In this document: piece by piece, positions 41,901-51,074 of the stretch | How positions within the stretch are numbered: position 1 is the stretch's first letter | Layout of the letters: each line of letters starts with the position of its first letter | Assembly: GCA_964023205.1 (NCBI GenBank) | Contig: OZ026836.1 | Span: forward strand, 1,991,501 to 2,055,500 | Reading direction: 5' to 3' | DNA: 64,000 nucleotides | Source of the DNA: Lutraria lutraria | Taxonomy: Eukaryota > Mollusca > Bivalvia > Venerida > Mactridae | The notes under the pieces: generated by a model | The model's database searches: none | The model's input: only the letters and a program-made list of their open reading frames with translations | Told to the model about the DNA's origin: nothing | Translations under genes and position numbers: made by a program

Positions 41901-43583
41901 ATTCTATGTAGTAAAACCTGTGTTAGCGGCCATCTCCGAATAAAAATCACCCTGTGAATAAAGGTCATTTAAAAAAAAAAACTTTATTATTTTAAAGAAA
42001 CTGACCACCTATAAAGGCCACATTTTATCTTTTCAAAGGATGGCCTTTATTCACAAGTTTGACCCTATATTCGCAGTAAAATTAATTTGGTTTGTTAATT
42101 AATACCCGCTTGCTGTGAAAGAAATGTGTACTTGACATATCTTATGTCAGAATTTGTAATTCGAAGATGCATATAATTTGATATACAAATATATCTTATA
42201 TTTTATCTACCGACAGTTGTATAAAAAGTGGTATGCCCTCTTAAATAAAATCTAACGGTTCATTATTAAACCATTCAACTCAAGTAAAAATGTTCTTTCC
42301 GTTATTTTAAACTTTCAGGACAGACAGTATACCCATCGGCTATTTTTAATACGCTGGCCACCTCTAAGCTCAACTTTACTTCAATTACATAAAATTAACG
42401 GGTAGCAATTAACCGTCACTTGACGTGGGTTAAATCTGATAAAAAAATTAAAAAGTCTAACAAAGGGTTAATGGTGAGTGTTAACAGAAGAAACAGGTTT
42501 ACTTTAATTAGTGTTAACATGTGACTGACACTAATTGACGTACGATAATCAGGATCAGATGATAAAAAGATAAGATTGTCAGTGGTAAACACAAAGATCA
42601 TGTACACCATGAATGTCACCTCGACAAAGTAAAATAAATTTATCTTAAAATGGTAGCATCATATTTTTTGTAAAGTTGACAAACGTGTAAGATTTTCAAA
42701 GAGAAACAAGAGCGCCACGAGCGGTGCCAACGCTCGTCTGTTAACCACCTCAGTGAGATCTATCCACCTATGAAGTTTTATGTTGCTACCTATTATAGTT
42801 TCTGAGTTAAGAGCTACACAGACGCAGGCTATGCAGACGCAGTGATCACAACAGCACGACTTTTTCTTCGAAAACAGCCCCGAGCTAAAAATGAATTTAA
42901 ATTTGTATTCCCTTATCTAGATAGTTGTTATAGTTTCAACTGATATTATGCAATCATGAACAGATGTTTTAAATTGTTCACAGTAAACCTCTGATACATC
43001 AATAAGAAGTGTTTCCTACTTTTCTGGGCGTTCTGGGCCGTGCACTACGTTGTCGAAGGTGGCTTATCACGTTAAGGAACGCTGCTCCAGATTCCGGTTC
43101 ACTTCTCACTGTTGTATACCGCTTCCGGATAACATCCGTAAGTTTTGCTTTCCGGAAAAGCACCGAATCAATGGACATTTTTTTCTTAATTTTACGATGT
43201 CCTCCCTCTCCGGCGTCCGTTGAGTTAAACCGTTTCATGATGCTACCAATAGCAACACTATTTCGTCTACTTAATCCTGGGCTTCCCAAACGCAAGTTGG
43301 CTAATTTGGGTGATATATTCTTTTCAACTTTGTCCTCTGAATCTAATATTTTACCGGTGACAAAGTTTCCTAGGCCTTGTTGAAAGAGTCCTGGTCTTAG
43401 AGCTGTCCGATCTTTTTCAACTTCTCTTAATGTTTCAGAATTGGTGTTATTTGGTTTAAGAGTATTTGACCTCACATTCTTACCACTGGACAGATCATGT
43501 TCAGTTTTATCAACATCAACATCCATATCTTTACTCACAGTATCCAATCCCACATCAATACTAATAGCAGGAATAACACTCAT
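14986..43583 (-). CDS. CNBD2: CNBD2-like cyclic nucleotide-binding domain protein, 19 exons, complete
   Basis: Exons in transcript order: 43020-43583, 40387-40472, 38918-39038, 35937-36011, 35411-35499, 34833-34906, 29482-29555, 28974-29057, 27173-27243, 24217-24294, 22413-22473, 21915-21993, 20578-20711, 20039-20198, 18338-18441, 16601-16688, 16087-16241, 15501-15638, 14986-15180. They total 2430 nt (809 aa plus stop); all are GT-AG with continuous phase. Residues 1-188 (one exon) are a polar, basic leader; then RFRGYVRLALICVRLCKYSQ. A cNMP-binding domain spans about 283-412: KLCREGWYE, AIVRQGQPPHAFYFILSGS, and phosphate cassette FGELAVITRSRRQATV near 360-376, keeping the Glu and Arg that contact the nucleotide in PKA-type domains. 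A second CNB-like half (FLKHWPIECLASHPQA, RGQVLVRDSNHCDWIYIVKS; 414-459) is separated by a ~200-aa Lys/Glu-rich insert from RPMFVQVQVLERGQYFGLTK. Family knowledge: vertebrate CNBD2 binds cAMP and is needed for sperm function. The donor after 27173-27243 (GTCGGT) is weak. Confidence 0.88.
15355..15480. repeat. Dispersed repeat (GTGGCGCTC end), copy 1
   Basis: CTCATAACTCAGAAATTATA, ATGAAACTTCGTAGGTAGA, CAGATCTCACTGAGG and TGGCACCACTTGTGGCGCTC occur here. They also occur in reverse-complement order at 42705-42850, an inverted dispersed pair within the same host gene region. This copy lies in the last CNBD2-like intron, 15181-15500. Confidence 0.65.
18543..18726. mobile_element. Family B short TIR element
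   Basis: Starts TACAGTATACAAACTCTCC and ends GGAGATGTTGTCATGTGTA. Shares CAATCTCCCTTCAACAACAG, TTAACCTCTATAGAGCA and TGTTGCTTTGGAGATGTTG with 46735-46914. It lies just upstream (in transcript sense) of CNBD2-like exon 18338-18441. Confidence 0.65.
19672..19755 (+). repeat. Short tandem duplication, ~30-bp unit
   Basis: GTTTGTTTGTGATAAGTGTT followed by TGTAAGTAA is repeated at once, then a degenerate half copy (ATCGTAAGTGTTTGTA). It lies in a CNBD2-like intron. Confidence 0.6.
20805..21193 (-). mobile_element. SINE-like insertion carrying an 89-bp copy of a host exon/intron junction
   Basis: The insertion is bounded by a 17-bp direct repeat, TCATGAATGTTGTCAAT, at 20788-20804 and 21194-21210, the size expected of target-primed retroposition. 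On the minus strand, from about 21183 downward, a tRNA-like head reads GGTCGAGCGG (A box-like) then GGTTCGATTCTCGAC (B box-like). Further on comes a SINE-type body (CACAGACGAGTCGTGTATCG, GCTTTACACCGGCACGC). Inside, 21011-21099 is identical base for base to the reverse complement of 20132-20220, i.e. the start of CNBD2-like exon 20039-20198 plus 22 bp of its upstream intron including the splice acceptor. The insertion lies in the intron immediately upstream of exon 20578-20711. Confidence 0.75.
23812..24070 (-). mobile_element. tRNA-derived SINE, full-length-looking
   Basis: On the minus strand it begins GCCCGGTAAGCTCAGTGG, TTAGAGCGTTGG (A box), then TTGTGAGTTCCAACCCC (B box), then a body GGATAACTGCCCGCCACG. 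It ends in AAATAAATAA-type tail near 23812. The same body occurs at 44985-45197 and in part at 5944-6100, so this is a repeat family rather than a functional tRNA. It lies in a CNBD2-like intron. Confidence 0.75.
26690..26750. repeat. Two long poly-C tracts
   Basis: CTCCCCCCCCCCCCCCC-type run near 26691-26708 and a run of about twelve C near 26739-26750, separated by about 30 bp. The minus strand (the sense strand of the host gene intron) is correspondingly G-rich. Confidence 0.85.
29116..29170. mobile_element. Truncated family B element end
   Basis: TAGTGCAACCTCTCCAAAGC then AACACCCTTTGTGAGTAGCA; only one end of the family B element is recognisable. It lies about 60 bp from CNBD2-like exon 28974-29057. 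Confidence 0.5.
29240..29303 (+). repeat. 33-bp tandem duplication
   Basis: AAATTCCTAAAATAAACCTT followed by TGCATCTCATTC occurs twice in a row with no visible differences. Confidence 0.75.
30633..30786. mobile_element. Diverged short TIR element related to family B
   Basis: Starts TACAGTACAACCTCCCTAAA and ends GGAGATTGCACTGTA. The interior (AATGGCTGTTGTTGAGAGAA, GGGGGGTGGCTGATTTT) differs from family B, so only the ends are shared. Confidence 0.55.
31518..34170 (+). repeat. 48-bp minisatellite array, about 55 copies
   Basis: The unit is TATGAACCTAGAACATGGAG followed by CAGGTATACCGATATAAAAC and ACAGTTTG. Variation is structured. About 31518-32650 has mainly GAGCAGG with ACCGATA. About 32660-33330 has TATCGATA variants and 50-bp units carrying an extra TA (CCTATAGAAC), often alternating with 48-bp units. 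About 33340-34170 has mainly GAGCGGG with ACCGATA. Because 48 is a multiple of three, several frames on both strands stay open over hundreds of codons; these are not credible genes, since codon content is simply the repeat and the 50-bp units break the frames. It lies in the CNBD2-like intron 29556-34832. Confidence 0.97.
35231..35395 (+). repeat. 62-bp tandem triplication
   Basis: GGCCTATTACTGTAAGATGG followed by ACGAGTTTGGTGAA recurs at 35234, 35296 and 35358. Copies are almost identical. The array stops about 15 bp before CNBD2-like exon 35411-35499 (on its donor side). Confidence 0.85.
36624..36731 (+). tRNA. tRNA-Leu(CAA), intron-containing, copy 1
   Basis: Acceptor GTCAGGA pairs with TTCTGAC, discriminator A. 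D arm TGGCCGAGTGGTCTAAGGCG, anticodon loop CTCAAG-T with anticodon CAA, and B box GGTTCGAATCC. A 24-nt intron (36662-36685) sits after position 37, as in animal tRNA-Leu(CAA) genes. Class II variable arm GTCCACGTATGTGGGC. It is followed by ACACTTTTT, a Pol III terminator. It lies in the CNBD2-like intron 36012-38917, on the opposite strand. Confidence 0.96.
37231..37338 (+). tRNA. tRNA-Leu(CAA), intron-containing, copy 2
   Basis: Identical to copy 1 over the whole gene, including the 24-nt intron; followed by ACACTTTTTATT. Flanking words (GCGACAACAAAATTA, CTGTTCGCCTAGGT) are shared with copy 1's surroundings, showing the gene was duplicated with its flanks. Confidence 0.96.
38162..38269 (+). 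tRNA. tRNA-Leu(CAA), intron-containing, copy 3
   Basis: Exons match copies 1 and 2. The 24-nt intron differs slightly (GTATTACAACCTTAAATACG). Terminator ACACTTTTT follows at once. Confidence 0.96.
38464..38573 (+). tRNA. tRNA-Leu(CAA), intron-containing, copy 4
   Basis: Exons match the other copies. The intron is 26 nt (GTATATAACAACCTTAAATA start), two longer than the others. Terminator ACACTTTTT. It is only about 195 bp downstream of copy 3 and 345 bp from CNBD2-like exon 38918-39038. Confidence 0.96.
39244..39350. repeat. Foldback hairpin, ~30-bp arms
   Basis: Left arm TAAAATGACTGTTCTACATG/AATTAGAAAC and right arm GTTTCTAATTTTAATTAGAACAGTCATTTTA are complementary around a loop rich in CGCTCGC/GTCACTCGC. 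It could be a short foldback element. It lies in CNBD2-like intron 2 (39039-40386). Confidence 0.6.
39538..39700 (+). mobile_element. tRNA-derived SINE-like sequence
   Basis: A box-like TGGTGTATGGGTAGAGCG and B box-like GGGTTCGATTCC are spaced as in a tRNA, followed by a non-tRNA body (GACCGGGACCGTCACGATGC, GCGAGTACTCGTCAG). Acceptor ends do not pair, so it is not a functional tRNA. Confidence 0.55.
39915..40213 (+). repeat. Direct duplication around a G-run segment
   Basis: A ~48-bp block (TGATGAATATTGACCTGGTT, AATTGGAAATTCCGAAA) occurs at about 39924-39971 and again at 40160-40207 with few changes. Between them lie four degenerate copies of a GGGG(A/T)-CGGGACAAAATT-like unit with runs of G. 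Long overlapping frames here follow from the repeat and are not genes. Confidence 0.6.
40506..40670. mobile_element. Family A short TIR element
   Basis: ACAGTCTAACCTATATACAG at the left and CACAGGTTTGACTGTA at the right; internal CCGAATAAAGGCCACCTGCC matches 1464-1646. It lies just upstream of CNBD2-like exon 2. Confidence 0.65.
41049..41097 (+). repeat. (TTG/TCG)n microsatellite
   Basis: TTTTTGTTGTTGTTGTCGTC then GTCGTTGTTGTTGTTGTTGC: a trinucleotide tract in CNBD2-like intron 1. Confidence 0.9.
41909..42070. mobile_element. Family A short TIR element, diverged
   Basis: GTAGTAAAACCTGTGTTAGC at the left and TTCACAAGTTTGACCCTA at the right; AATAAAGGTCATTT and CTATAAAGGCCAC inside. It lies in CNBD2-like intron 1. 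Confidence 0.5.
42705..42850. repeat. Dispersed repeat (GAGCGCCAC end), copy 2
   Basis: AAGAGCGCCACGAGCGGTGC, CCTCAGTGAGATCTATCCAC and GTTTCTGAGTTAAGAGCTAC correspond to the reverse complement of 15355-15480. Confidence 0.65.
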
Positions 43584-44984
43584 TGTTGGTGTAAGCTCTT
43601 TCCAAATTATTATACCACAAAGAAATTAAATAATAAATCACTTCACATTTTACTGTAATTCATCAACTGGTTTGTCATAAGATCAAATGTAGAACTAGAA
43701 TAAATCCGAACGTTGTCATGCGGTGAACCTCTGATAATTGTCAATAAAGTTTACTGTTCATTTAGTTATCATCATACATTAACATTATGAAATGTAATGT
43801 ACATGTACAATTAAATCCCAACATAAAAGATTTGTGCAAATAGGAAGCATTGTTCCCATCGGTCAACAGCGATATACCTATCCCAAGTTTCTGGCGGTCA
43901 CTAGTCAGTTTAGCCCTTCGGCAAATACTCCAGTGAATGTTCCATTAATATATTTTCTTCCGTATTAATTATGCCTTCAAGTTAATCCAACAAGTGACGA
44001 AAGAAGACTCTCAAGTATTCAAGATCAATTTTAAAATCTAAACCTTCCGTGAAATTTGCGATTGACGCGTGTTGTATATTTTAATCCTCGGTGTGTTTTA
44101 AGTCGTGTTTGAACAATATCACTTTCAGTGTATTTAACTGTACATTTTCCGCGACTAGTTGCTTTGTCATTATATTTTTATACGAATCTTCACCTATATT
44201 AAATTCGCTGAACAAATAGTGATAATTGCTTTATTAAACTCCGAAATATAAAAAAATAAACTGAGCTGACGTGTACAAAAGAATGCATTTATAATACGAC
44301 TCTATGACAAAAATCCTAACGTCATTTAAAGTCATAAATTTTGTTTTGAAGACAACATATTTGTAATGAATGCTATGAGCTGTATGGTGCATTCCATTAA
44401 TTATATTAAATACGTTGAATGAAGTACGCTAGGTATCAAATAAATATGTATAATTATCTTGTTTGAATTTTTTATGTCTCGTTTAAAAAGATAAACTGCA
44501 GAGGACATTGCAGCAGACGATACGTGCCATAGCAATACGTAAGACAGATTGTGATTCCGGAAGTCACTTGATTGATCGCGGTGCATCACGGAAAGAAATA
44601 TTGCGGAATGCAAACGTTGTTTCAGAAATAAATTACCTAGTCGAACACGATAAATGTTAGAATGTGGCGTCTGGGGTCGACTTCTTCAAATAGCATATTT
44701 TCGCAACTAACAGAATAATTGATGAATTGCTAATTCAGCGTAATATTTATGCCCCCTATGCGACAAATAATACAACTGCTTCAAACAAATAAAGCTATAT
44801 AAGATAAATACCGATCAAATAACTTTATGTGCATCTATTAGGCGTACTTTTGTCCCAAATCTGGTCTTCAAACAGACCCATCCGTGCAATAACGACTTTG
44901 ATGCGCATCGTATTTATCACGGTCGGAAATATACGTTTAAATCATATTTGAAAATCTTAAGCAAATAAAATATTTTATTTATTT
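43584..44984. other. Region upstream of the CNBD2-like gene
   Basis: AT-rich. It probably contains the CNBD2-like 5' UTR and promoter, but no TATA box or exon could be fixed. No credible coding region or recognisable repeat seen. Confidence 0.4.
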
Positions 44985-45197
44985 ATTTTTTATTCGGATT
45001 TAACGCCATTTTCAACATAATTTAAGTTATATCGTAGTTGGCAGTTATCCTAACGAGTCTCCATGAATTTCATATAGGCTTTAACCAGTGCTAACCTCAT
45101 TCTATCGGCAAGCTATACATGTACTACCAAGTTACGCCACATAATTCAGATGTCAACTTCTTGATCAGTGAAACACTGAGCTAACCGGGCGGGCTCC
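44985..45197 (-). mobile_element. tRNA-derived SINE, same family as 23812-24070
   Basis: On the minus strand it starts GCCCGCCCGGTTAGCTCAGT; the A box is recognisable and the B box region is deleted or diverged. It continues GTTAGGATAACTGCCAAC and AATGGCGTTAAATCCGAATA, ending in an AAATAAATAAATAAAAT tail. Confidence 0.7.
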
Positions 45198-45691
45198 ATA
45201 ATAATATTTAGTGCATGGAAAAATTAGTGTTCAATTAATACGTTTGAAGCTGCACATTGTGTAGACATGTGATATAATTCTGTCCAAGGTATGATTCCTA
45301 TACATGTCCTGTTTACGTGACCCAGCTACCATCAAGTAGTTTAGAATTATTTATCCTTTAATCTCCATTTATGTACCATCGTAACAAACCACCTATGTAA
45401 CCTAGTAGGAACATTTCCATGCATTAAACATGAATATATTTGTTTTATTGTTGGTTTGTTTATAATAAAAATAAGATTCAGGCCTTGATGTTTTATTAAA
45501 TAAATAATCAAATATACATAAAATATACACATCAGAATAAGAACATTCTATAATAAAGCCATGTTTGAGTATTTACTTCATGTGTTATAACACAATAAAA
45601 CAAACATGTTGACACAAATACAGTGAATTGTTTATACAGAACCAAGATAATCGAGTTGAAATCATAAATATACATTCGCTGGGTTTATGCA

Positions 45692-47143
45692 TTATCTAAG
45701 CCATTGAAATTGATTATTTCTGAGTCCCAAATTTCGCGAAAAAGGGTCACCATTAGACTGAAAACTGGAAGTAGAAAACTGATTGTTGACGAGCCTATTG
45801 TTGTTGCTGAATCTATTATTTGCCATATTTGGACGAACAAACCCTTCAGGCCCTGGTATTATAGGGAATGGTTGAGCTTGAAGGGAACGTCTCTCAAATA
45901 TACTCCACTGATCTCTGCCATGATTTCTACCAGCAAGATGCTGACTAGATGGATTAATGGATCTTGAAGCTAGGATAGACGATGTTCTATCAAATCCAGA
46001 ATTTATTCCAGAGTTGATTTGCTGGTTTGTAATCCATTGATTGGCATTATTCGAAAACCTTGGGTCCTGAAATTTTCGAAAAATTTCGATGAGTAAAACA
46101 ATGAAATGAGATAATATGAAAATGTTTAAATGTTGTCCAAATCAAATACATGTTCTATCAAAATATAAAATATCAGGTCCATGGATGGAGACAATGACTG
46201 GGGCTAGATTCAAGACTTTAATTCACTGTATCTGGTAAATACATCAACAATAGTCATATGAATTGAGCATATATTTACTTACAACACGTCTGTTGTCACG
46301 TGAAATGAAGTTGTTGTTGTTGTTGAACCAAGAGTGCTGCCAGTCACGTGGTCTGGACCAATGCTGGAATTCGTGCCATGTTGGCTGTGGAGTAAATCCT
46401 TGAATGTTTGTAGGAAAACCTATACATCATGTATAATAATTATGAGATATACAATGTAAATAAAAAAGTATTTCTAATTCGATCATATAGAATTATCATT
46501 CATTCCGAACCTTCAGGGGACACTGTCTACCGGTAATACACTAAATACCTTTTGTTGTTTGCTCTATTTCATTTTATAAGGTCAACAACAGATAATATTC
46601 AGAACATATGGCGTGATTGCTCAGATAGAACAAAGATATATTTATTGCCTTAGTTCTGTCTACATAACTTGAAGCGTTCAAAAAGTAATCTTGTAGTTTC
46701 GTAGTAGACACATTAGTATGGACCAACAAATAAATATAGTGCAACCTCTCCAGAGTAGACATTCTCTTGAGCAACAACCTCCCTTCAACAACAGCATGAT
46801 TTTTCCCACTGCATGATGTAACTATTAATTTAACCTCTTTAGAGCAACCACTTCTCAGCAATAATACAATTTTACTACTCCCAAAGGGTATTGCCTTGGA
46901 GATGTTGCAGTGTAAATACACATATTGCAGATTAGATCTGTTTGATGTCTGTGTATTCTTATATTCAGTATGTAACACAAGATTACCCATAAATCTCTCC
47001 CGGTCTATCCATGTTGCTTCATTAAACCATCCACCACGTCTGAATGGTGTTAGCATTATGTCGTCTCTACGAAACCCCCGTAAATGTGACGTCACATGTA
47101 CAGTGGACAAATAAAGGACAAATAGAACTACTGTGTGTCTCAT
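45692..47143 (-). CDS. Small secreted Asn/Gln-rich protein, unrecognised
   Basis: Coding exons in transcript order: 46987-47143, 46283-46419, 45692-46076 corrected to 45692-46066. They sum to 669 nt (222 aa plus stop), phases match, and donors/acceptors are GT-AG. A 5' UTR intron 47166-47460 (TTTTTTTTCAG acceptor, GTGAGT donor) is also visible. The N-terminus MRHTVVLFVLYLSTVHVTSH is a convincing signal peptide with likely cleavage near residue 19. The mature part is low in Cys and Lys and rich in Asn, Gln, Arg, Ser, Phe and Trp. Examples: GFTPQPTWHEFQHWSRP, a five-Asn run in HSWFNNNNNF, and RFSNNNRLVNNQFSTSSFQS. No known domain is recognised. Such composition occurs in extracellular matrix or mantle/byssal secretions of molluscs, but that role is only a suggestion. 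Intron 46420-46986 contains a family B TIR element. Confidence 0.75.
46735..46914. mobile_element. Family B short TIR element
   Basis: TATAGTGCAACCTCTCCAGA at the left and TTGGAGATGTTGCAGTGTA at the right. Shares CAACCTCCCTTCAACAACAG and TTAACCTCTTTAGAGCAA with 18543-18726. It is a full-length-looking copy inside the intron of the secreted-protein gene. Confidence 0.7.
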
Positions 47144-47460
47144 ATTGAATTTGTTTCGATGAAATCTGAAAAAAAAACGTTAATAGTAATACCAAGTGGC
47201 AGAAAACGCCAACGAGTGTGTCGTTGATAAAACTTAATACAGATATACACAAAAATCGTTCGTTTAAAGTGAAATATGTATATAGTGATCATATTTAATG
47301 TCGAATAAAATTTAATGCGTATCTTAACAAAACACCAATCCTTAAGTCATAGATTTGCGTAAATATATCATTAATGCAGCAAATAGCCCAAATACGGTAT
47401 ACATAATTAATGATGACTTAATTATATTGTTTAAAAAAACGATTTCAAGTACAGACTCAC

Positions 47461-47535
47461 CTTATAAGTTGGCTGTTAATGTTGAGAACGACTGAACGGT
47501 TGTATAATGTCCATGTAAAATTCCCTGTTATATAT
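47461..47535 (-). promoter_or_regulatory. Candidate TATA promoter and 5' UTR exon of the secreted-protein gene
   Basis: On the minus strand TATATAA (47528-47534) stands 30-40 nt upstream of a pyrimidine-rich TTCAGTC initiator-like site near 47493. A short exon then runs to a perfect GTGAGT donor just below 47461. This fits a TATA-driven gene with a 5' UTR intron; transcription start is inferred. Confidence 0.4.
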
Positions 47536-49052
47536 TCAGTAAGTAACGCTCCCAGTGCTTGCTCAGCTTGTCGCAAACAGTCAGTATGACGCGTATGTCC
47601 GTTTTAGTCATTCGCATTCTTTGGTTTTATTCAGACTTAATTTTGTGATTAATATATCTATTTCTGTCGGTATTTCCGTTTAATTAACGAATTAAATTGT
47701 TTTACTGGTGTAAACAAAATTTATTAATCATATTCACATCAGGTCAATCCAAGTTCAATAACACTTGCCGAAAGCTATAAGTAAAGTCAACGAAATCAAT
47801 AAATGTTTCACCAACAGTTCGACAACATTTTAATCAAAAGCGCTTTCGACAGGCTTATATTTACTGCCGTAACGTACCGTTACATCTGGCCAAACAAAAT
47901 CACGTAAAATTATTTTAGTGAGAAGTTTAAAGTCCCATAAGCTTATAAATCTATTGGTCTTAATAGGTTCTGCTGGTTCTATAACAGAGGAATCTGGTGT
48001 GTTTTCCTCCCGTGCATACTTTATAGCAAGAAAAAATGTTTCCGAAACTACTATCGTATTTTTTCAATATCATTGAAATAAATACTATTTATAGAACACC
48101 TGAGTTTTCCAGCAGTCATGCTATACACACGTAGTAAAGTGACGTCATGCGCTCTTCATATTTCAAGTTTACAAAAGCAAAAATCACAGTGAAATAAGTG
48201 TTTTCAGACGAAAAGGGACTTGTTTCGTCGGTAATAATTATCTTGCGATAATATCAGCATTTAAATGTTTTTGCATATATTTTTCTACAGCAAAAAGCTA
48301 ATGGGCTTTAATGATAAAGGTTGGCTGTATTTTGTCACGCGTGTATTTCACTTAAAAAAATAAATGCTGGCGTTTCACATCATGATTTTCTTCGTGTCAT
48401 GACTAACTTTGCATTTTGTAAGATATTAAAGACGTTTCATAAATGCAACTTTCTTGTTCAAAGAAAGCCATACACGAAAGGGCATTTTGTATATAATTTC
48501 TACATATTAGAATACACGCAATGTTTCGCGGAAGTGTGCCATGAACTACATGAAAATGTAATTCGTATTAGTTGAACATACGTATATATTACCAAAGAGG
48601 ACATTCACGAATAAACTGCACTAAACTTAACGTTTTGTACATGAGAATATTTTGTAGTTACTCATTAATGAATAATTCAGACATACACCCCGCCTGTAAA
48701 ATACTAGGTAATAACGAAAGTTTATTGTTTAAATTCTTTGGCTTGATTAACACCATTGGCGTATATTATTAACAATTTGTGAACTATTATAATTATGTGT
48801 CTTAAGTGGTTTTTGTAATAGTTTGTTCGCTGAATTAACCATGACTTACCATGGTTACTTAACATGACTTTAATTGATCGCAACATAAGGATCTTTAAGA
48901 ACAATCAGCATTTTAACCATCGATTGCATAATTGAGTTTGCAAGATGGTTCAATCAAAGCGAACAATTAAGTCACAAAGTGAATCAGTTATATTTTGGAA
49001 CGTTTAAGTAACTTATGGTCAAGACTCGCTTGGAAAATATTGGTGAATATGC
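47536..49052. other. Intergenic interval, nothing recognised
   Basis: AT-rich sequence with only short unsupported frames on both strands. No repeat family, tRNA or splice-framed exon was recognised. Confidence 0.4.
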
Positions 49053-50036
49053 TTATAAACTAATGTGTGGATTCAAGGGGCATTGGCAAACTTTAGCCTT
49101 CATTCCAGCAACACTATTAAAGTTATAAACAGTTACCATTTCTCTGTGGTGGATTTTGGATCTCCATTTACTCATAGCATCACGTCCGCCCCCAGCTGTA
49201 CGTACAAGAGCTGACAGTCTGCGTATCTGAAATAAAAGTAACCAGTACAAATTCTTTAGGTTTCTTACATGCATGAAAACATCTAATTTAGACATACCAT
49301 GCCATGTTTATATCGAATACATATATCTAAGTATATTATGGTATTAATGTATACATACGTATGTATAAAATATATCGTGTGACATGCATCGGCAATCATT
49401 GACCATGAAAGATATTCAAGGTACCTCGTAGAGAACTCAGTTTGCATGATAATTTTAGAATCGTAGACCATTTGTTTGTATCTAAATGCATATTGACTAA
49501 TCTAAAAAGTTTGCTTACGCATGTAGGCTAATATTTAAAGGTCCATTATCTTTTTAATTTAGTAATACAGAACAAGAGATAAAATCATAGTAAAATATAA
49601 GACATAATTATATTGTTTTGCTCTATAACAATATGAACATAATGCGCCTTAATTTCTTTAGCCACATCTCGTAAAAATGTTTCCAGATGCTTGTTCTTAT
49701 TTTTTGTAATATAATTGAAAAATACTGAGCTACATTTCTATATGTACTTTCATTTGTGATTAAGAAAGAAAATGTTCTTATAGCAAGTAAAAGTCAGTTT
49801 CACTGATAAGACATTTTTCTAGGTAAAATAAGACCTTCTTTAATTTTAACATCCAAAAGGCTAATGAGACTTTTAAAAGATTCCCGGTTAAACTTTACAA
49901 GAACTTCGAGATAGCTCACCCTAAGATTTGGAACATTGCTTTCTCTTGTAGCGTCATTCTTTGATGCCTCAACTAATTCATGTTCTATCTCTTGTTGACG
50001 TACAATCACTTGTCTAAGTTTACGTTTCCAGTCCAT
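49053..50036 (-). CDS. Possible two-exon 96-aa protein, unrecognised
   Basis: Exon 1 49920-50036 starts ATG (MDWKRKLRQVIVRQQEIEHE) and ends at a strong donor, AGG|GTGAGC, in phase 0. Exon 2 49053-49226 follows a TTTATTTCAG acceptor in phase 0 (IRRLSALVRTAGGGRDAMSK, WRSKIHHREM) and ends at a stop. The first half is charged and helix-prone (K/R/Q/E-rich), compatible with a coiled coil. No family is recognised. A second donor, ATG|GTAACT near 49137, could instead splice on to a further exon, so this may be the 5' part of another gene. No polyadenylation signal was fixed. The evidence is splice signals plus amino-acid composition only. Confidence 0.4.
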
Positions 50037-51070
50037 ATTTATCTTATTTGTTCAACTAATGTTCAGTGTTTTTTTTCCTCAGTTTATTTTCACTTCAGTG
50101 ATGTCTGTTTTCCATGAACGTGGTCCTCACTTCATAGATAAGAATGTATAATATAGCATACTGAAAACTTTTCATAATATAATTTTTTTATCATAGTTAT
50201 CATGCTCAGAGATTATTTAGATAATCATAATCCTGAAATATACACGCGTAGCAAATGACCCACTCTCGTCTGCTGTAAGCCCGAATGGACTTCTATTTCC
50301 TCGTGCAATATATTCCAACACCAATATACTCGTATACCCACGAGCTTAGAATTAAACAGGAGTTAAGTTGTTGTGCATATCAAATTATTGTTTTGTACGA
50401 TTAGAAAGTTAGAGAATTCGTTTCACACGTAACAGTGGCAGTTTATGATTCTGTTCTCTCTGATATGTAATCAGATAAATAGCACTTTATTCATGTTTGG
50501 AAAGAGATGCTCAGCTCAAAGTATATGAATGAGATCCTGATTCGAATTTTAATCGATCATTGAAAATTTAATTTTATTCTCAAATATGATCTTATTAATA
50601 CAAACTCTTTCACCAATTCATTAAAAGTATTGAAAGTTATTCGTTAAGTGTACGTAGTGTAATGGTTTATGCATAAATTAGATGACTTTAAATGAAAATG
50701 TAAATCCAGCGAACTAACGGGGAAGGTTTCATGTACTTCGAATTTCACACCAGTTTTAACGATAAACATCATTGATTCTAGCTTGTTTGCGAAATGTTAT
50801 ATTTTTTTTTTAAATTAACTCACTGAGGCGAGTATAACTCTAGTTTTTTTCATGCTTTAATTTTAATCTCGTACATGTATATACATAAAATGTACCTCTT
50901 CATATTTTATACAATGAAAATATAAAATGACTTGGATACTGGAAGTGCATGTATTTGTTTATACGTACAATTGTGCACCTGATACTATTCAGATGAATAC
51001 CATCATGATAATGATACTCCCGTCAGAGTAAGCTACGTTCTCTGTAGGACCTAAAAAACTCACAGAGCGT
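50037..51070. other. Intergenic interval, nothing recognised
   Basis: AT-rich, no coding or repeat structure recognised. Confidence 0.4.
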
Positions 51071-51074
51071 ATTA

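Noticed and set aside
43009..43383. 124-codon frame on the + strand
   Set aside because: It is the antisense shadow of CNBD2-like exon 1, which has matching splice phase and total length.
43584..49226. Joining the 49.2-50.0 kb exons to the CNBD2-like gene as its 5' exons
   Set aside because: The only phase-0 acceptor before the CNBD2-like ATG (after GGAAAGAG) lacks a pyrimidine tract, and the intron would span another gene on the same strand.
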